From positions 412,040-476,039 of the forward strand of contig NZ_JAIWPT010000001.1 in NCBI RefSeq assembly GCF_021191695.1: DNA of 64,000 bases, in the 5' to 3' direction. The stretch is from Proluteimonas luteida. Its GTDB lineage: Bacteria; Pseudomonadota; Gammaproteobacteria; Xanthomonadales; Xanthomonadaceae. The notes under the pieces are model-generated. The model had not been told where the DNA came from. It saw only the letters and a list, made by a program, of their open reading frames with translations, and did not search any database. A program made the position numbers and the translations under genes. Shown in pieces: positions 19,780-28,435 of the stretch; the stretch's first letter is position 1, and the number at the start of each line of letters is the position of its first letter.

Positions 19780-22700
19780 GCATCGCCGAACTCAGCCTGC
19801 GGCGCCCGGTCACGACCATCATGTGCTTCGTGTCGATGGTGGTCATCGGCCTGATCGCCGCGGTGCGCCTGCCGCTGGAGGCGCTGCCCGACATCTCCGC
19901 GCCGTTCCTGTTCGTGCAGCTGCCCTACGCCGGCTCGACGCCGGCCGAGGCCGAGCAGAACCTGCTGCGCCCGGCCGAGGAGGCGCTGGCGACGATGACC
20001 GGCATCAAGCGCATGCGCGGCCAGGCGAATGCCGACGGCGCCGGCGTGTTCCTCGAGTTCAGCGACTGGGACCGGGACATCTCGATCGCGGCCTCGGAGG
20101 CGCGCGAGCGCATCGACGCGATCCGCGGCGACCTGCCCGACGACTTCCGCCGCTACTTCGTGTTCAAGTGGTCGAGCAGCGACGAGCCGGTGCTGCGGCT
20201 GCGGCTGGCCGGCAACATCGACCTGACCGGCAGTTACGAGCTGATCGACCGTCAGCTCAAGCGCCGGCTCGAGCGCGTGCCCGGCGTGGCCCGGGTGGAG
20301 ATCAGCGGCGCGCCGCCCAACGAGGTCGAGATTGCGGTCGATCCGGACCGCCTGACCGCGCACGGCGTCGAGCTCAACGAACTGGCGACGCGGCTGCGCG
20401 CGGTGAACTTCTCGGTCTCGGCCGGGCAGATCCTCGACGGCGGCCAGCGCCTGCGGGTGCAGCCGATCGGCGAGATCACCGACCTGCACGAGCTGCGCGA
20501 ACTGGTGCTCAACCGCCAGGGCCTGCGCCTGGGCGACCTGGCCGAGGTGCGCTTCAAGCCGCAGCGCATGGACTACGGCCGCCGGCTCGACGGCCGCGCG
20601 GCGGTCGGGCTGGAGATCTACAAGGAGCGCGACGCCAACCTGGTCGACGTCTCGCGCACCGTGCTGGCCGAGGTCGAGGCCGCGCGCAGCGAGCCGGGGC
20701 TGGAGGACATCGACGTCAAGATCACCCAGAACATGGGCGAGGAGGTGACCTCGTCGTTGCTGGAGCTGGTCGAGGCCGGCGCGATCGGCCTGGTGCTGTC
20801 GATCATCGTGCTGTACTTCTTCCTGCGCCACTGGCCGTCGACGCTGATGGTGACGCTGGCGATCCCGATCTGCTTCATCATCACCCTCGGGTTCATGCAT
20901 TTCTTCGGCGTCACCCTCAACGTGCTGTCGCTGATGGGGCTGCTGCTGGCGGTCGGCATGCTGGTCGACAACGCGGTGGTGGTGGTGGAGAGCATCTACC
21001 AGGAACGCGAGCGCATGCCCGACCAGCCGTGGCTGGCGTCGGTGGTGGGCACGCGCAACGTGGCGATCGCGCTGTCGGCGGGCACGCTGTGCCACTGCAT
21101 CGTGTTCGTGCCCAACCTGCTGGGCGAGACCAACCAGATCAGCATCTTCATGTCGCAGCTGGCGATCACCATCTCGGTGTCGCTGCTGGCCTCGTGGCTG
21201 GTCGCGGTGAGCCTGATCCCGATGATGTCGGCGCGGATGAAGACGCCGCCGGCGGTGGTCCGCCCCAACGGCCTGATCCCGCGCATGCAGCGCCGCTACG
21301 CGCGGCTGCTGCGCTGGACGCTGCAGCACCGCGGCTGGAGCGTGCTCGGCATCGTGCTGATCGTCGCGGTGAGCTTCGTGCCGATGACGGGCACCAAGTT
21401 CGACATGTTCGGCGACGGTGGCGGCGGCAAGGAGATCACCGTCTACTACCAGTGGAAGGGCAGCTACAACCTGCAGCAGCGCTCCGACGAGGTGCGCCGG
21501 GTCGAGGCATTCCTCGACGCCAACCGCGAGCGCTTCCGCATCCGCCAGCTGTATTCGTGGTTCGGCGAGGGCAACGACTCGGGCACGATCGTGACCTTCG
21601 ACGACGCGGTCGGCGACACCAAGCCGTTGAGCGAGGCGATCAGCGCGGAACTGCCGAAATCGGCGCGCGCCGACATCGGCATCGGCGGTGGCGGCAACCA
21701 GGGCGGCGGGCAGAGCGGTGGACAGGGCGTGCAGGTGCGGCTGGTCGGCGATTCGACCCAGGTGCTGCGCGAGCTGGCCGACGGCGTGCTGCCGGTGCTG
21801 GCAGCCAACCCCGCGCTGCGCGACGTGCGGGTGGAGGCCGGCGACCTCAACCAGGAGCTGACCATCAGCGTGGACCGCGAGCGCGCGGCCGCGTTCGGCT
21901 TCAGCGCCGAGCAGGTATCGAGCTTCCTCGGCCTGGCGCTGCGCGGCAGCCAGCTGCGCGAGTTCCGCCGCGGCGACGACGAGGTGCCGGTGTGGGTGCG
22001 CTTCGCCGGGGCCGAGCAGTTCAGCGAGGCCGACATCGCCGGGTTCATGGTGCGCACGCCCGACGGCCGCAGCGTGCCGCTGATGAGCCTGGTCAACATG
22101 GAGGTGGTGCCGGCCGCGACCCGGATCACCCGCTTCGACCGCCAGACCTCGGTGACCCTGCAGGCCAACCTGGCCGGCGAGACGACGATGCCGCAGGCGC
22201 GCAAGGCGATCGAGGACACGCTCGAGGCCGTGAGCTTTCCGCCCGGCTACGGCTACAGCTTCAGCGGCAGCGGCTTCGAGGACGACGCCGAGGCGGTGCG
22301 GCAGATGATGTTCAACCTGCTGATCGCGGTGATCATGATCTACGTGGTGATGGCCGCGGTGTTCGAATCGCTGCTGTTCCCGGCGGCGATCATGAGCTGC
22401 GTGGTGTTCTCGATCTTCGGCGTGTTCTGGCTGTTCTGGATCACCGGCACCGCGTTCACGGTGATGGCCTTCATCGGCATCCTGGTGCTGATGGGCGTGG
22501 TGGTGAACAACGGCATCATCATGGTCGAGCACATCAACAACCTGCGCCGGCGCGGCATGCCGCGGCTCGAGGCGCTGGTCGAGGGCAGCCGCGAACGCCT
22601 GCGTCCGATCCTGATGACCATGGGCACCGCGATCCTGGCGATGATCCCGATCTCGCTCAGCGACACCGTGGTGCTCGGCGGCCTGGCCTACTCGCCGATG

Positions 22701-22874
22701 GCGCGCGCGGTCGCCGGCGGCCTGGCGTTCTCGACCGTGGTCAGCCTGCTGTTCCTGCCGACGATCTACGCGATCCTCGACGACCTGCGCCACGGCACCG
22801 TGCGCATGATCCGGCGGGCAAGGGGATTGCCGTCGGCACCGGCGACCGCGGAGGCCGGCACGGCAGATGCCTGA
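19776..22874 (+). CDS. RND efflux permease, second subunit (altered proton relay)
   Basis: 1032 residues of normal RND length, starting SIAELSLRRPVTTIMCFVSM. TM4 reads MLVDNAVVVVE, keeping Asp398 but with Asn399 in place of the second Asp. TM10 reads VVVNNGIIMVE, so Asn911 replaces the Lys that takes part in proton transfer in AcrB. A Gly-rich loop GIGGGGNQGGGQSGGQG lies near residue 640 in the porter domain. Translation is coupled to the first permease by ATGA. The pairing of one canonical and one non-canonical permease suggests a heterotrimer with divided duties. The operon ends at a terminator right after this gene. Confidence 0.93.
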   Translation: MSIAELSLRRPVTTIMCFVSMVVIGLIAAVRLPLEALPDISAPFLFVQLPYAGSTPAEAEQNLLRPAEEALATMTGIKRMRGQANADGAGVFLEFSDWDRDISIAASEARERIDAIRGDLPDDFRRYFVFKWSSSDEPVLRLRLAGNIDLTGSYELIDRQLKRRLERVPGVARVEISGAPPNEVEIAVDPDRLTAHGVELNELATRLRAVNFSVSAGQILDGGQRLRVQPIGEITDLHELRELVLNRQGLRLGDLAEVRFKPQRMDYGRRLDGRAAVGLEIYKERDANLVDVSRTVLAEVEAARSEPGLEDIDVKITQNMGEEVTSSLLELVEAGAIGLVLSIIVLYFFLRHWPSTLMVTLAIPICFIITLGFMHFFGVTLNVLSLMGLLLAVGMLVDNAVVVVESIYQERERMPDQPWLASVVGTRNVAIALSAGTLCHCIVFVPNLLGETNQISIFMSQLAITISVSLLASWLVAVSLIPMMSARMKTPPAVVRPNGLIPRMQRRYARLLRWTLQHRGWSVLGIVLIVAVSFVPMTGTKFDMFGDGGGGKEITVYYQWKGSYNLQQRSDEVRRVEAFLDANRERFRIRQLYSWFGEGNDSGTIVTFDDAVGDTKPLSEAISAELPKSARADIGIGGGGNQGGGQSGGQGVQVRLVGDSTQVLRELADGVLPVLAANPALRDVRVEAGDLNQELTISVDRERAAAFGFSAEQVSSFLGLALRGSQLREFRRGDDEVPVWVRFAGAEQFSEADIAGFMVRTPDGRSVPLMSLVNMEVVPAATRITRFDRQTSVTLQANLAGETTMPQARKAIEDTLEAVSFPPGYGYSFSGSGFEDDAEAVRQMMFNLLIAVIMIYVVMAAVFESLLFPAAIMSCVVFSIFGVFWLFWITGTAFTVMAFIGILVLMGVVVNNGIIMVEHINNLRRRGMPRLEALVEGSRERLRPILMTMGTAILAMIPISLSDTVVLGGLAYSPMARAVAGGLAFSTVVSLLFLPTIYAILDDLRHGTVRMIRRARGLPSAPATAEAGTADA

Positions 22875-22883
22875 AGCGACGCA

Positions 22884-22932
22884 GGCCCCGGTCTCCGATG
22901 GAGAAGCCCGGGGCCGGTCTCGACCGGCTTTT
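22884..22932 (+). terminator. Terminator of the RND operon
   Basis: Two overlapping hairpins: GGCCCCGG / CCGGGGCC (22884-22891 and 22908-22915) with an inner TCTCC/GGAGA stem, then GCCGGT-CTCG-ACCGGC (22913-22928) followed by TTTT. The second is a compact rho-independent terminator. Confidence 0.85.
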
Positions 22933-22986
22933 GTGGCTCTTTTCCCAACCGGGGGAACGACCTCTGCAGCTGACAGGATGCCTGGA

Positions 22987-23033
22987 CAGGACCGGTCCTG
23001 ACCCGCCATGCCGGTCGACACGATGGCGGGTCA
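22987..23033. repeat. Palindrome and 11-base hairpin between RND operon and mannose operon
   Basis: A 14-base perfect palindrome CAGGACCGGTCCTG (22987-23000) runs into an 11-base stem TGACCCGCCAT / ATGGCGGGTCA (22999-23009 and 23023-23033). It lies downstream of the two converging operons and probably acts as a transcript end or stabiliser for the minus-strand operon. No T-tract. Confidence 0.6.
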
Positions 23034-23070
23034 AGCCCCGTCCTTCGTGTGGAGCCGCTCGTAGTGGCAG

Positions 23071-23769
23071 CTATTCCGCCGCGCGCGCCGCGACGTACTG
23101 CGCCCACAGCGCGTCGACATCGCGCCCGGTCAGCGCGGTCCACGTCGCCGGGGTGTAGCGCTGCGCTCGCAGCGATGCATCCAGCCCGCGGACCAGGCCC
23201 GGGTGCCGGCCCTCGGCCCATTTCAGGAACGCGCCGGTGACGCGGTAGCCGCTGTCGTAGCGGTGGTCGGGCGCGATGCCGGTCGGCAATGCCCAGCCGC
23301 CGGCGGCGTTGTCCAGACCATAGGCGTCGCGCGCCCAGTCGGCGATGCCCTCGACCAGCCAGCCCGGCGTCTCGCCGCGGCCGTAGGCCTGCACGATATG
23401 CATGGCTTCGTGGGTGACCAGGTCGATGTCGCGCGGGTGTTCCGCGAGCCAGCCGGGATTGATCGTCATCGCGGCGTCGTCGACGAAGGCGACGCCGTCG
23501 TAGCCCGGGTCGATGGTGATGCGGACCGTGTCCGGGGCACCGGCATTGAAGTCGGCCGCCTGGCGTGGATAGGTGGCGAAGAAGGTCTCGATGATCGCGT
23601 CCTGGGTGGCCGCGTCGAGTGCGTCGCCGGCATCGACGAAGTGCAGGGTGACGCCGTCGCGGACCACGGTGCTGTCGCGCGCCGCGGCAGGGAGCATTGC
23701 GGTGGCAGACAGGGCGGCGGTGGCGGCGAGCAGGGCGGCCAGCAGCGGGGCGCGGCGGACGAGGGTCAT
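23071..23769 (-). CDS. Secreted metallopeptidase-like protein, basic secretory protein type
   Basis: 232 residues with an N-terminal signal peptide (MTLVRRAPLLAALLAATAAL... ending near 30). A zinc motif His120-Glu121-xx-His124 stands in THEAMHIVQ, followed by TPGWLVEGIADWARD with Glu140 as a probable third ligand; this combination is typical of the plant-type basic secretory protein family and related gluzincin-like peptidases. It is the last gene of the mannose operon and overlaps the GH92 stop by ATGA, so it is made with an exported mannosidase. A role in opening mannosylated glycoproteins is an inference from this linkage; true peptidase activity of the family is not settled. Confidence 0.8.
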   Translation of the reverse strand: MTLVRRAPLLAALLAATAALSATAMLPAAARDSTVVRDGVTLHFVDAGDALDAATQDAIIETFFATYPRQAADFNAGAPDTVRITIDPGYDGVAFVDDAAMTINPGWLAEHPRDIDLVTHEAMHIVQAYGRGETPGWLVEGIADWARDAYGLDNAAGGWALPTGIAPDHRYDSGYRVTGAFLKWAEGRHPGLVRGLDASLRAQRYTPATWTALTGRDVDALWAQYVAARAAE

Positions 23770-26700
23770 TGCGGGGATCTCCGTGGAGACAGGGAAACGG
23801 GGGCGGTCTCGGGCGCGCCCAGCAGTTCGATCTCGGCGAGCTGCAGGCGGCCGTTGCCGTCGAAGCGGATGCGGAAACGGTCGTGGCCCGACGGCGCGTC
23901 GATGCGGAACGGCCGGGTCTGCCGCGGCCAGCGGAATGCCTCGTCGCTGCGCCGGTCGAGTTCGATCCATGCACCGGACCCGTCCATCGCCTCCAGCACC
24001 CAGCCGGTCGCGGCAATCGGTGCGGCGCCCGAGGTCAGGGTGTAGGCCAGCGGCGTGATGCGGCGCCCGGCGTCGAGCGTGAGCGCGCGGGCCTCTCCGA
24101 CCAGTTGCAGCGTGGTGGTGGCGTCGTCGTCGAGCAGGGCATTCGCCGCGCTGCCGTCGTGCGTGCCTGCACGGGCACGCGGTGGCGCAAGCAGGTCGAC
24201 CCACGGCCGTGGTGCCGTGTCGCCTCCGGTCAGCGACGGCGGCAGCGCATCGGCGTCACTGCCCCAGTCCGACGGCGTATCGCCGAGCCGGAAGTCGAGC
24301 ACGGCGCCGCCGGCGATGTCGGCATGCCGGATCCACGGACGGTCCCAGTCGCGTCCGTCGACCTGCAGCGACTGCACGTAGACGTTTTCGGGCGTATTGC
24401 CCGGCGCGTTGACCACCAGCGTCCTGCCGCCGCCCAGGTGCACGGTGGCGCGCTCGAACAACGGCGCGCCGATCACGTACTCGGGCGCGCCCATGCGCAG
24501 CGGGTACAGTCCCAGCGCGGCGAACAGGTACCAGGCCGACATCTCGCCGTTGTCCTCGTCGCCGGGATAGCCCTGGCCGATCTCGCTGCCCAGGTACAGG
24601 CGCTGCAGTACCTCACGGGTGATGCGCTGGGTCTTCCACGGCTGGCCGGCGTGCAGGTACAGCCACGGAATGTGGTGCGCGGGCTGGTTGCTGTGTGCGT
24701 ACATGCCCATGCGCACGTCGCGCGCCTCGGTCATCTCGTGGATGACGCCGCCGTAGGAGCCCGCGAACGCCGGGTCGGCGGTTTCCGGAGTGGCGAAGAA
24801 GGCATCGAGTTTCGCCGCCAGCGCGTCGCGTCCGCCGTAGAGGTTGGCGAGCCCCTGGCCATCGTGCGCGGCGGTGAAGGCGAAGGTCCAGGCATTGGCC
24901 TCGGTGTAGTCGTGGCCCCAGACGCGCGGATCGAATCCGGCGGCGTCCAGCCGCCATCCGCCGTCGGAGTCGCGGCCCTGGAAGAACCCAACCGCCGGAT
25001 CGAACAGGTGCACGTAGCCGGCGGCGCGCTGGCGGAAGTACGCCGCCTCGTCCGCATAGCGGCGCCGCGCGGCGGGCGAATCCGCCTGCGTCGCCAGCCG
25101 CTGGGCCATGTTGGCGATGCCGAAATCGTTGAGCGCGCCTTCCAGCGTCCACGACATGCCTTCGTGCACGCTGGTGTCGGCATAGCCGCGGAAACTGGAG
25201 CGGGCCAGGCCCTTGCGCCCGACGTTGTCGCTGGGCGGCACCACGGTGGCGTTCTTCAGCGCAGCGGCATAGGCCTCTTCGGGATCGAAGCCGTCGACGC
25301 CCTTGAGCCAGGCATCGGCGAAGGCGACATCGGAGCTGGTGCCGACCATCAGGTTGGCGTAGCCGGGCGAGGACCAGCGCGCCACCCAGCCGCCGGCGCG
25401 GTACTGCTCGAGGAAACCCTGGACGAGTTCGCCGGCGGTATCCGGCGTCAGCAGCGCATAGGCCGGCCAGGTGGTGCGGAAGGTGTCCCAGAAGCCGTTG
25501 TTGACGTAGACGCGGCCGTCGCGGACCGGCGCGAAGCTGCGCAGCGGGTTGCCTTCGGCGTTGTCGTTGGACCAGGAATTCTGGCTGGCATAGCGCCAGT
25601 CCGGTGCCTCGGCGGTGCCGGCATTCTCGTGGCCGGAGTTCGGATACAGGAACAGGCGGTAGAGGTTGGAATACAGCGTGGTGCGCTGGTCGTCGCTGGC
25701 GCCCTCGACCTCGACGATGCCGAGCTTCCCGTCCCAGGCCGCCTGCGCGCGTTCGCGCACCGCGTCGAAGTCCGGCGCCGCCGCGTCCGGGCCCTCGCCC
25801 AGCTCCAGCGCGAGGTTGTGCCAGGCCTGCTCGACCGAGATCAGCGAGGTCGCGATGCGCATCTGCACGATGCCCGCGTCGCCGGCGTCGAACTTGACGT
25901 AACCGGTGGGGCGGCCCGTTTCCAGCGTGCCGCTGGCCCGCCACGGGCGGTCGAAGCGCGCGACCACGAACATCCGCGTCGCGCCGGTCGACAGCCCGCT
26001 GCGCACGTCGGTGAAACCGCTGAGGGTCTGCGCCTGCGCGTCCAGCACCAGGCCACCGCGCGCGTCGACGTTGTCGAACAGCAGGTTGGCGTCGCCCCCG
26101 GCGGGAAACGCAAACCGGAAGAGCGCGGCATGGTCGGTCGGCGCGACCTCGGCGACGATGCCGTTGTCGAACGCCACCCGGTAGTGGTGGGGACGGGCCA
26201 GTTCGTTGTCGCGCGAGAACGCGAGGGCGCGGGCGGTCCGGTCGCTTTCCGGCACCCCGCGCGTGTCCGACGGCATCACCTGGAAGGTCTGGCGGTCGCC
26301 CATCCACGGGCTGGTCTGGTGGCTCAGCGCCAGTGCCTGTAGTTGCGGGCGGTTGCCGGCGTCGTTGTGCTCGCTCCAGCGGTACAGCCAGTTCAGCGCG
26401 CCGGCGTCGGTCACCGGCGTCCAGAAGTTGAAGCCGTGCGGCAGCGCGGTCGCGGGAAAGTTGTTGCCGCGCGAGAAACGGCCGTTGGACTGGGTACCGC
26501 GGGTGGTCAGCACCCAGTCCGAGGGACGGCGATGGCCGGCACGCGGCACGCTGGCGATCGCGATGTCGTCGAGCCAGCCACGCGCGGGCACGGCGCCGGG
26601 CGGCGCGGCCTCCAGTTCGATGGCGACGATGCGGCGGCCGCGCAGCCCGTCGACGTCGCCGACACGCACCGCCTTGCGTGCCCACTGCTGCGGGTACAGC

Positions 26701-27170
26701 GTGTTCGACCCGCCCTGCGCGGCGGCGCCGAGGCGGGCGCCGTGCTGGTCGCGCGCCGCCAGCGCCGACAGCCGGCTGCCGTCGTCCAGCAGCAGGTCCA
26801 GCGAGACATGGGTGGAGGCGGTGGTGTCGCCGTCGACGATCTCCGGCAATACCAGCCACGACAGCGTGGTGTCGGCCTCGACCGGGATGTCCACGTCGAA
26901 CAGCCGCGTGCGCGCGGCGGCGCCGGCCTCGAAGCGCAGCGCGTGCAGGCCGCTGTAGCCGACGCCGGCCCTGGCCGCGTAGGGTGCGTCCGGTCCGTTT
27001 CCGACCGTCAGACGCAGCGACTGCGCCGGCGCGGCGGGCGCGGCCTCGCCGGGTTCGAACGAGGTGCGGAAGTCCTGCGCATGGACGTGGCCGGCGCCGG
27101 CGACTCCGGCAAGCGCCAGCGTGGCCGCGAGCAGCGGCATCGACCGCGTCCGCCCCCGCGGCTCATGCAT
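23766..27170 (-). CDS. Exported GH92 alpha-mannosidase with accessory domains
   Basis: 1134 residues. GH92 enzymes remove terminal alpha-mannose with calcium and inversion of configuration. A signal peptide ends GAGHVHAQ; residues about 35-215 form an extra beta-sandwich-like region; the catalytic part starts at about 220 (RGNNFPATALPHGFNFW) and runs through SNQPAHHIPWLYLHAGQPWKT and GDEDNGEMSAWYLFAALGLYP, where the catalytic acidic residues of the family lie. The last 150 residues (LTLDAGRRITPLAYTLTSG...RLQLAEIELLG) look like an F5/8 type C (CBM32-like) carbohydrate-binding domain. ATG at 27170 is 17 bases after the isomerase stop; Met11 is an alternative start. Sixteen hundred bases of open frame upstream belong to the isomerase in another frame. 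Confidence 0.92.
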   Translation of the reverse strand: MHEPRGRTRSMPLLAATLALAGVAGAGHVHAQDFRTSFEPGEAAPAAPAQSLRLTVGNGPDAPYAARAGVGYSGLHALRFEAGAAARTRLFDVDIPVEADTTLSWLVLPEIVDGDTTASTHVSLDLLLDDGSRLSALAARDQHGARLGAAAQGGSNTLYPQQWARKAVRVGDVDGLRGRRIVAIELEAAPPGAVPARGWLDDIAIASVPRAGHRRPSDWVLTTRGTQSNGRFSRGNNFPATALPHGFNFWTPVTDAGALNWLYRWSEHNDAGNRPQLQALALSHQTSPWMGDRQTFQVMPSDTRGVPESDRTARALAFSRDNELARPHHYRVAFDNGIVAEVAPTDHAALFRFAFPAGGDANLLFDNVDARGGLVLDAQAQTLSGFTDVRSGLSTGATRMFVVARFDRPWRASGTLETGRPTGYVKFDAGDAGIVQMRIATSLISVEQAWHNLALELGEGPDAAAPDFDAVRERAQAAWDGKLGIVEVEGASDDQRTTLYSNLYRLFLYPNSGHENAGTAEAPDWRYASQNSWSNDNAEGNPLRSFAPVRDGRVYVNNGFWDTFRTTWPAYALLTPDTAGELVQGFLEQYRAGGWVARWSSPGYANLMVGTSSDVAFADAWLKGVDGFDPEEAYAAALKNATVVPPSDNVGRKGLARSSFRGYADTSVHEGMSWTLEGALNDFGIANMAQRLATQADSPAARRRYADEAAYFRQRAAGYVHLFDPAVGFFQGRDSDGGWRLDAAGFDPRVWGHDYTEANAWTFAFTAAHDGQGLANLYGGRDALAAKLDAFFATPETADPAFAGSYGGVIHEMTEARDVRMGMYAHSNQPAHHIPWLYLHAGQPWKTQRITREVLQRLYLGSEIGQGYPGDEDNGEMSAWYLFAALGLYPLRMGAPEYVIGAPLFERATVHLGGGRTLVVNAPGNTPENVYVQSLQVDGRDWDRPWIRHADIAGGAVLDFRLGDTPSDWGSDADALPPSLTGGDTAPRPWVDLLAPPRARAGTHDGSAANALLDDDATTTLQLVGEARALTLDAGRRITPLAYTLTSGAAPIAATGWVLEAMDGSGAWIELDRRSDEAFRWPRQTRPFRIDAPSGHDRFRIRFDGNGRLQLAEIELLGAPETAPVSLSPRRSPQ

Positions 27171-27187
27171 GCACAGCCGCCCGCGCC

Positions 27188-28435
27188 TCACGAGCGCGCC
27201 CCGTGCGCGGTGTCCACGCGCATGCCGTCGTCGCCGCGCAGCACGTTGAGGACCTCGTGGCAGGCGCCCATGGTGTGGTAGTCGGTCTTGCCGGCCGGGC
27301 TCTTCTCGTCGCTGTAACGCTGGTTGCGGCGGTCGAGGATGCGGTACCAGGCGCCGTGTTCGTGGTCGACGAAATGGGTCCAGGCGTAGGCCCAGATGCG
27401 GTCGTACCAGTCGGCGTAGGCCGACACGCCGGTGCGCGCGTGGAGCAGCGCGGCCGCGGCCAGGCTCTCGGCCTGCACCCAGAAATACTTGTCGTCGTCG
27501 CAGACCACGCCATCGGGGTCGAAGCCGTAGACGATGCCGCCATGCACCTCGTCCCAGGCGCGGGCGAGGGCGGTGTCGAACAGGTGGCGCGCGGTCGGCA
27601 CCAGCCAGTCGGCGTCGACATGGCGGTCGAGCAACAGCAGCAGCTTGGCCCATTCGGTCTGGTGCCCGGGCTGGAAGCCCCAGGGCCGGAACAGGTGCCT
27701 GGGATCGTCGCGGTGGTAGTCCCAGTCGACGTTCCAGTCGCGGTCGTAGTGCTCCCAGACCAGCCCGCCGGCCTTGGCCGCCTGGCGCCGGGTCATGTGG
27801 TCGGCCAGCAGCAGGGCGCGGTCGAGGTAGCGGCGCTCGCCGGTGGCCTCCCAAGTCGCGATCAGCGCCTCGCACAGGTGCATGTTGGCGTTCTGGCCGC
27901 GGTAGTCGGAGAACACCCAGTCGGCGCCGGCCTCGTCGCGGTAGAGGCCGGCGGCGGCGTCCCAGAAGCGCGATTCGAGCAGCGCCCAGGTTTCATCGAG
28001 GTACGGGCGTGCCTCGTCGATGCCGGCCTTCAGCGCGCTGGCGCAGGCCAGCAGCACGAAGCCGACGCCGTAGGCATGGTTGCTGCGGTCCTCCGGCACC
28101 TGCGCGCGCAGGGTCCACGCGTAGCCGCCGGTGGCCGGGTCGCGATGGTGGCTGCGCAAATAGCGCAGCGCATGGCGGGCGAGGTCGCGGTAGGCATCCG
28201 AGTCGAACTCGCGCGCGGCCAGCGCGAAGTTGAAGACGAAGCGCGTGCTGCTGACCAGGTGCCGGTGCTCGCGGTCGTAAACGCTGCCGTCGTCGCGGAA
28301 GTAATGGAAGCAGCCGCCCTCGGGGTCGATCGCGTTGGGCAGGTAGAAGGCCAGCGTGTCGGCGATGTGCTGGCGCAGGACGCCGGCATCGCGGAAATCG
28401 GGCAGCGGCCGGGCGGGAAGGAGGGGATGGCTCAT
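27188..28435 (-). CDS. AGE-family sugar isomerase, probable D-mannose isomerase
   Basis: 415 residues of the N-acylglucosamine 2-epimerase (AGE) superfamily, an (alpha/alpha)6 barrel. Expected catalytic histidines are visible: His186 in NANMHLCEAL, His258 in GFQPGHQTEWAKLL and His387 in DYHTMGACHEVLNVL. In this superfamily such sites belong to mannose isomerases (YihS-like), cellobiose 2-epimerases and N-acylglucosamine epimerases. Placement between a fructokinase-type kinase and an alpha-mannosidase favours mannose-to-fructose conversion, giving the cell a phosphate-free first step. Start ATG overlaps the kinase stop by 4 bases (28432-28435). Confidence 0.85.
   Translation of the reverse strand: MSHPLLPARPLPDFRDAGVLRQHIADTLAFYLPNAIDPEGGCFHYFRDDGSVYDREHRHLVSSTRFVFNFALAAREFDSDAYRDLARHALRYLRSHHRDPATGGYAWTLRAQVPEDRSNHAYGVGFVLLACASALKAGIDEARPYLDETWALLESRFWDAAAGLYRDEAGADWVFSDYRGQNANMHLCEALIATWEATGERRYLDRALLLADHMTRRQAAKAGGLVWEHYDRDWNVDWDYHRDDPRHLFRPWGFQPGHQTEWAKLLLLLDRHVDADWLVPTARHLFDTALARAWDEVHGGIVYGFDPDGVVCDDDKYFWVQAESLAAAALLHARTGVSAYADWYDRIWAYAWTHFVDHEHGAWYRILDRRNQRYSDEKSPAGKTDYHTMGACHEVLNVLRGDDGMRVDTAHGARS

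Noticed and set aside
19671..23021. A 1116-codon minus-strand open frame over the second RND permease
   Set aside because: Low-complexity antisense shadow; the sense frame carries all RND motifs.
23697..26342. An 881-codon plus-strand open frame over the GH92 gene
   Set aside because: Antisense of a clear GH92 enzyme and of the peptidase-like gene.
27171..27875. N-terminal extension of the GH92 gene in the same frame
   Set aside because: Overlaps the isomerase gene in another frame and has no signal peptide or domain; the signal peptide begins at the ATG at 27170.
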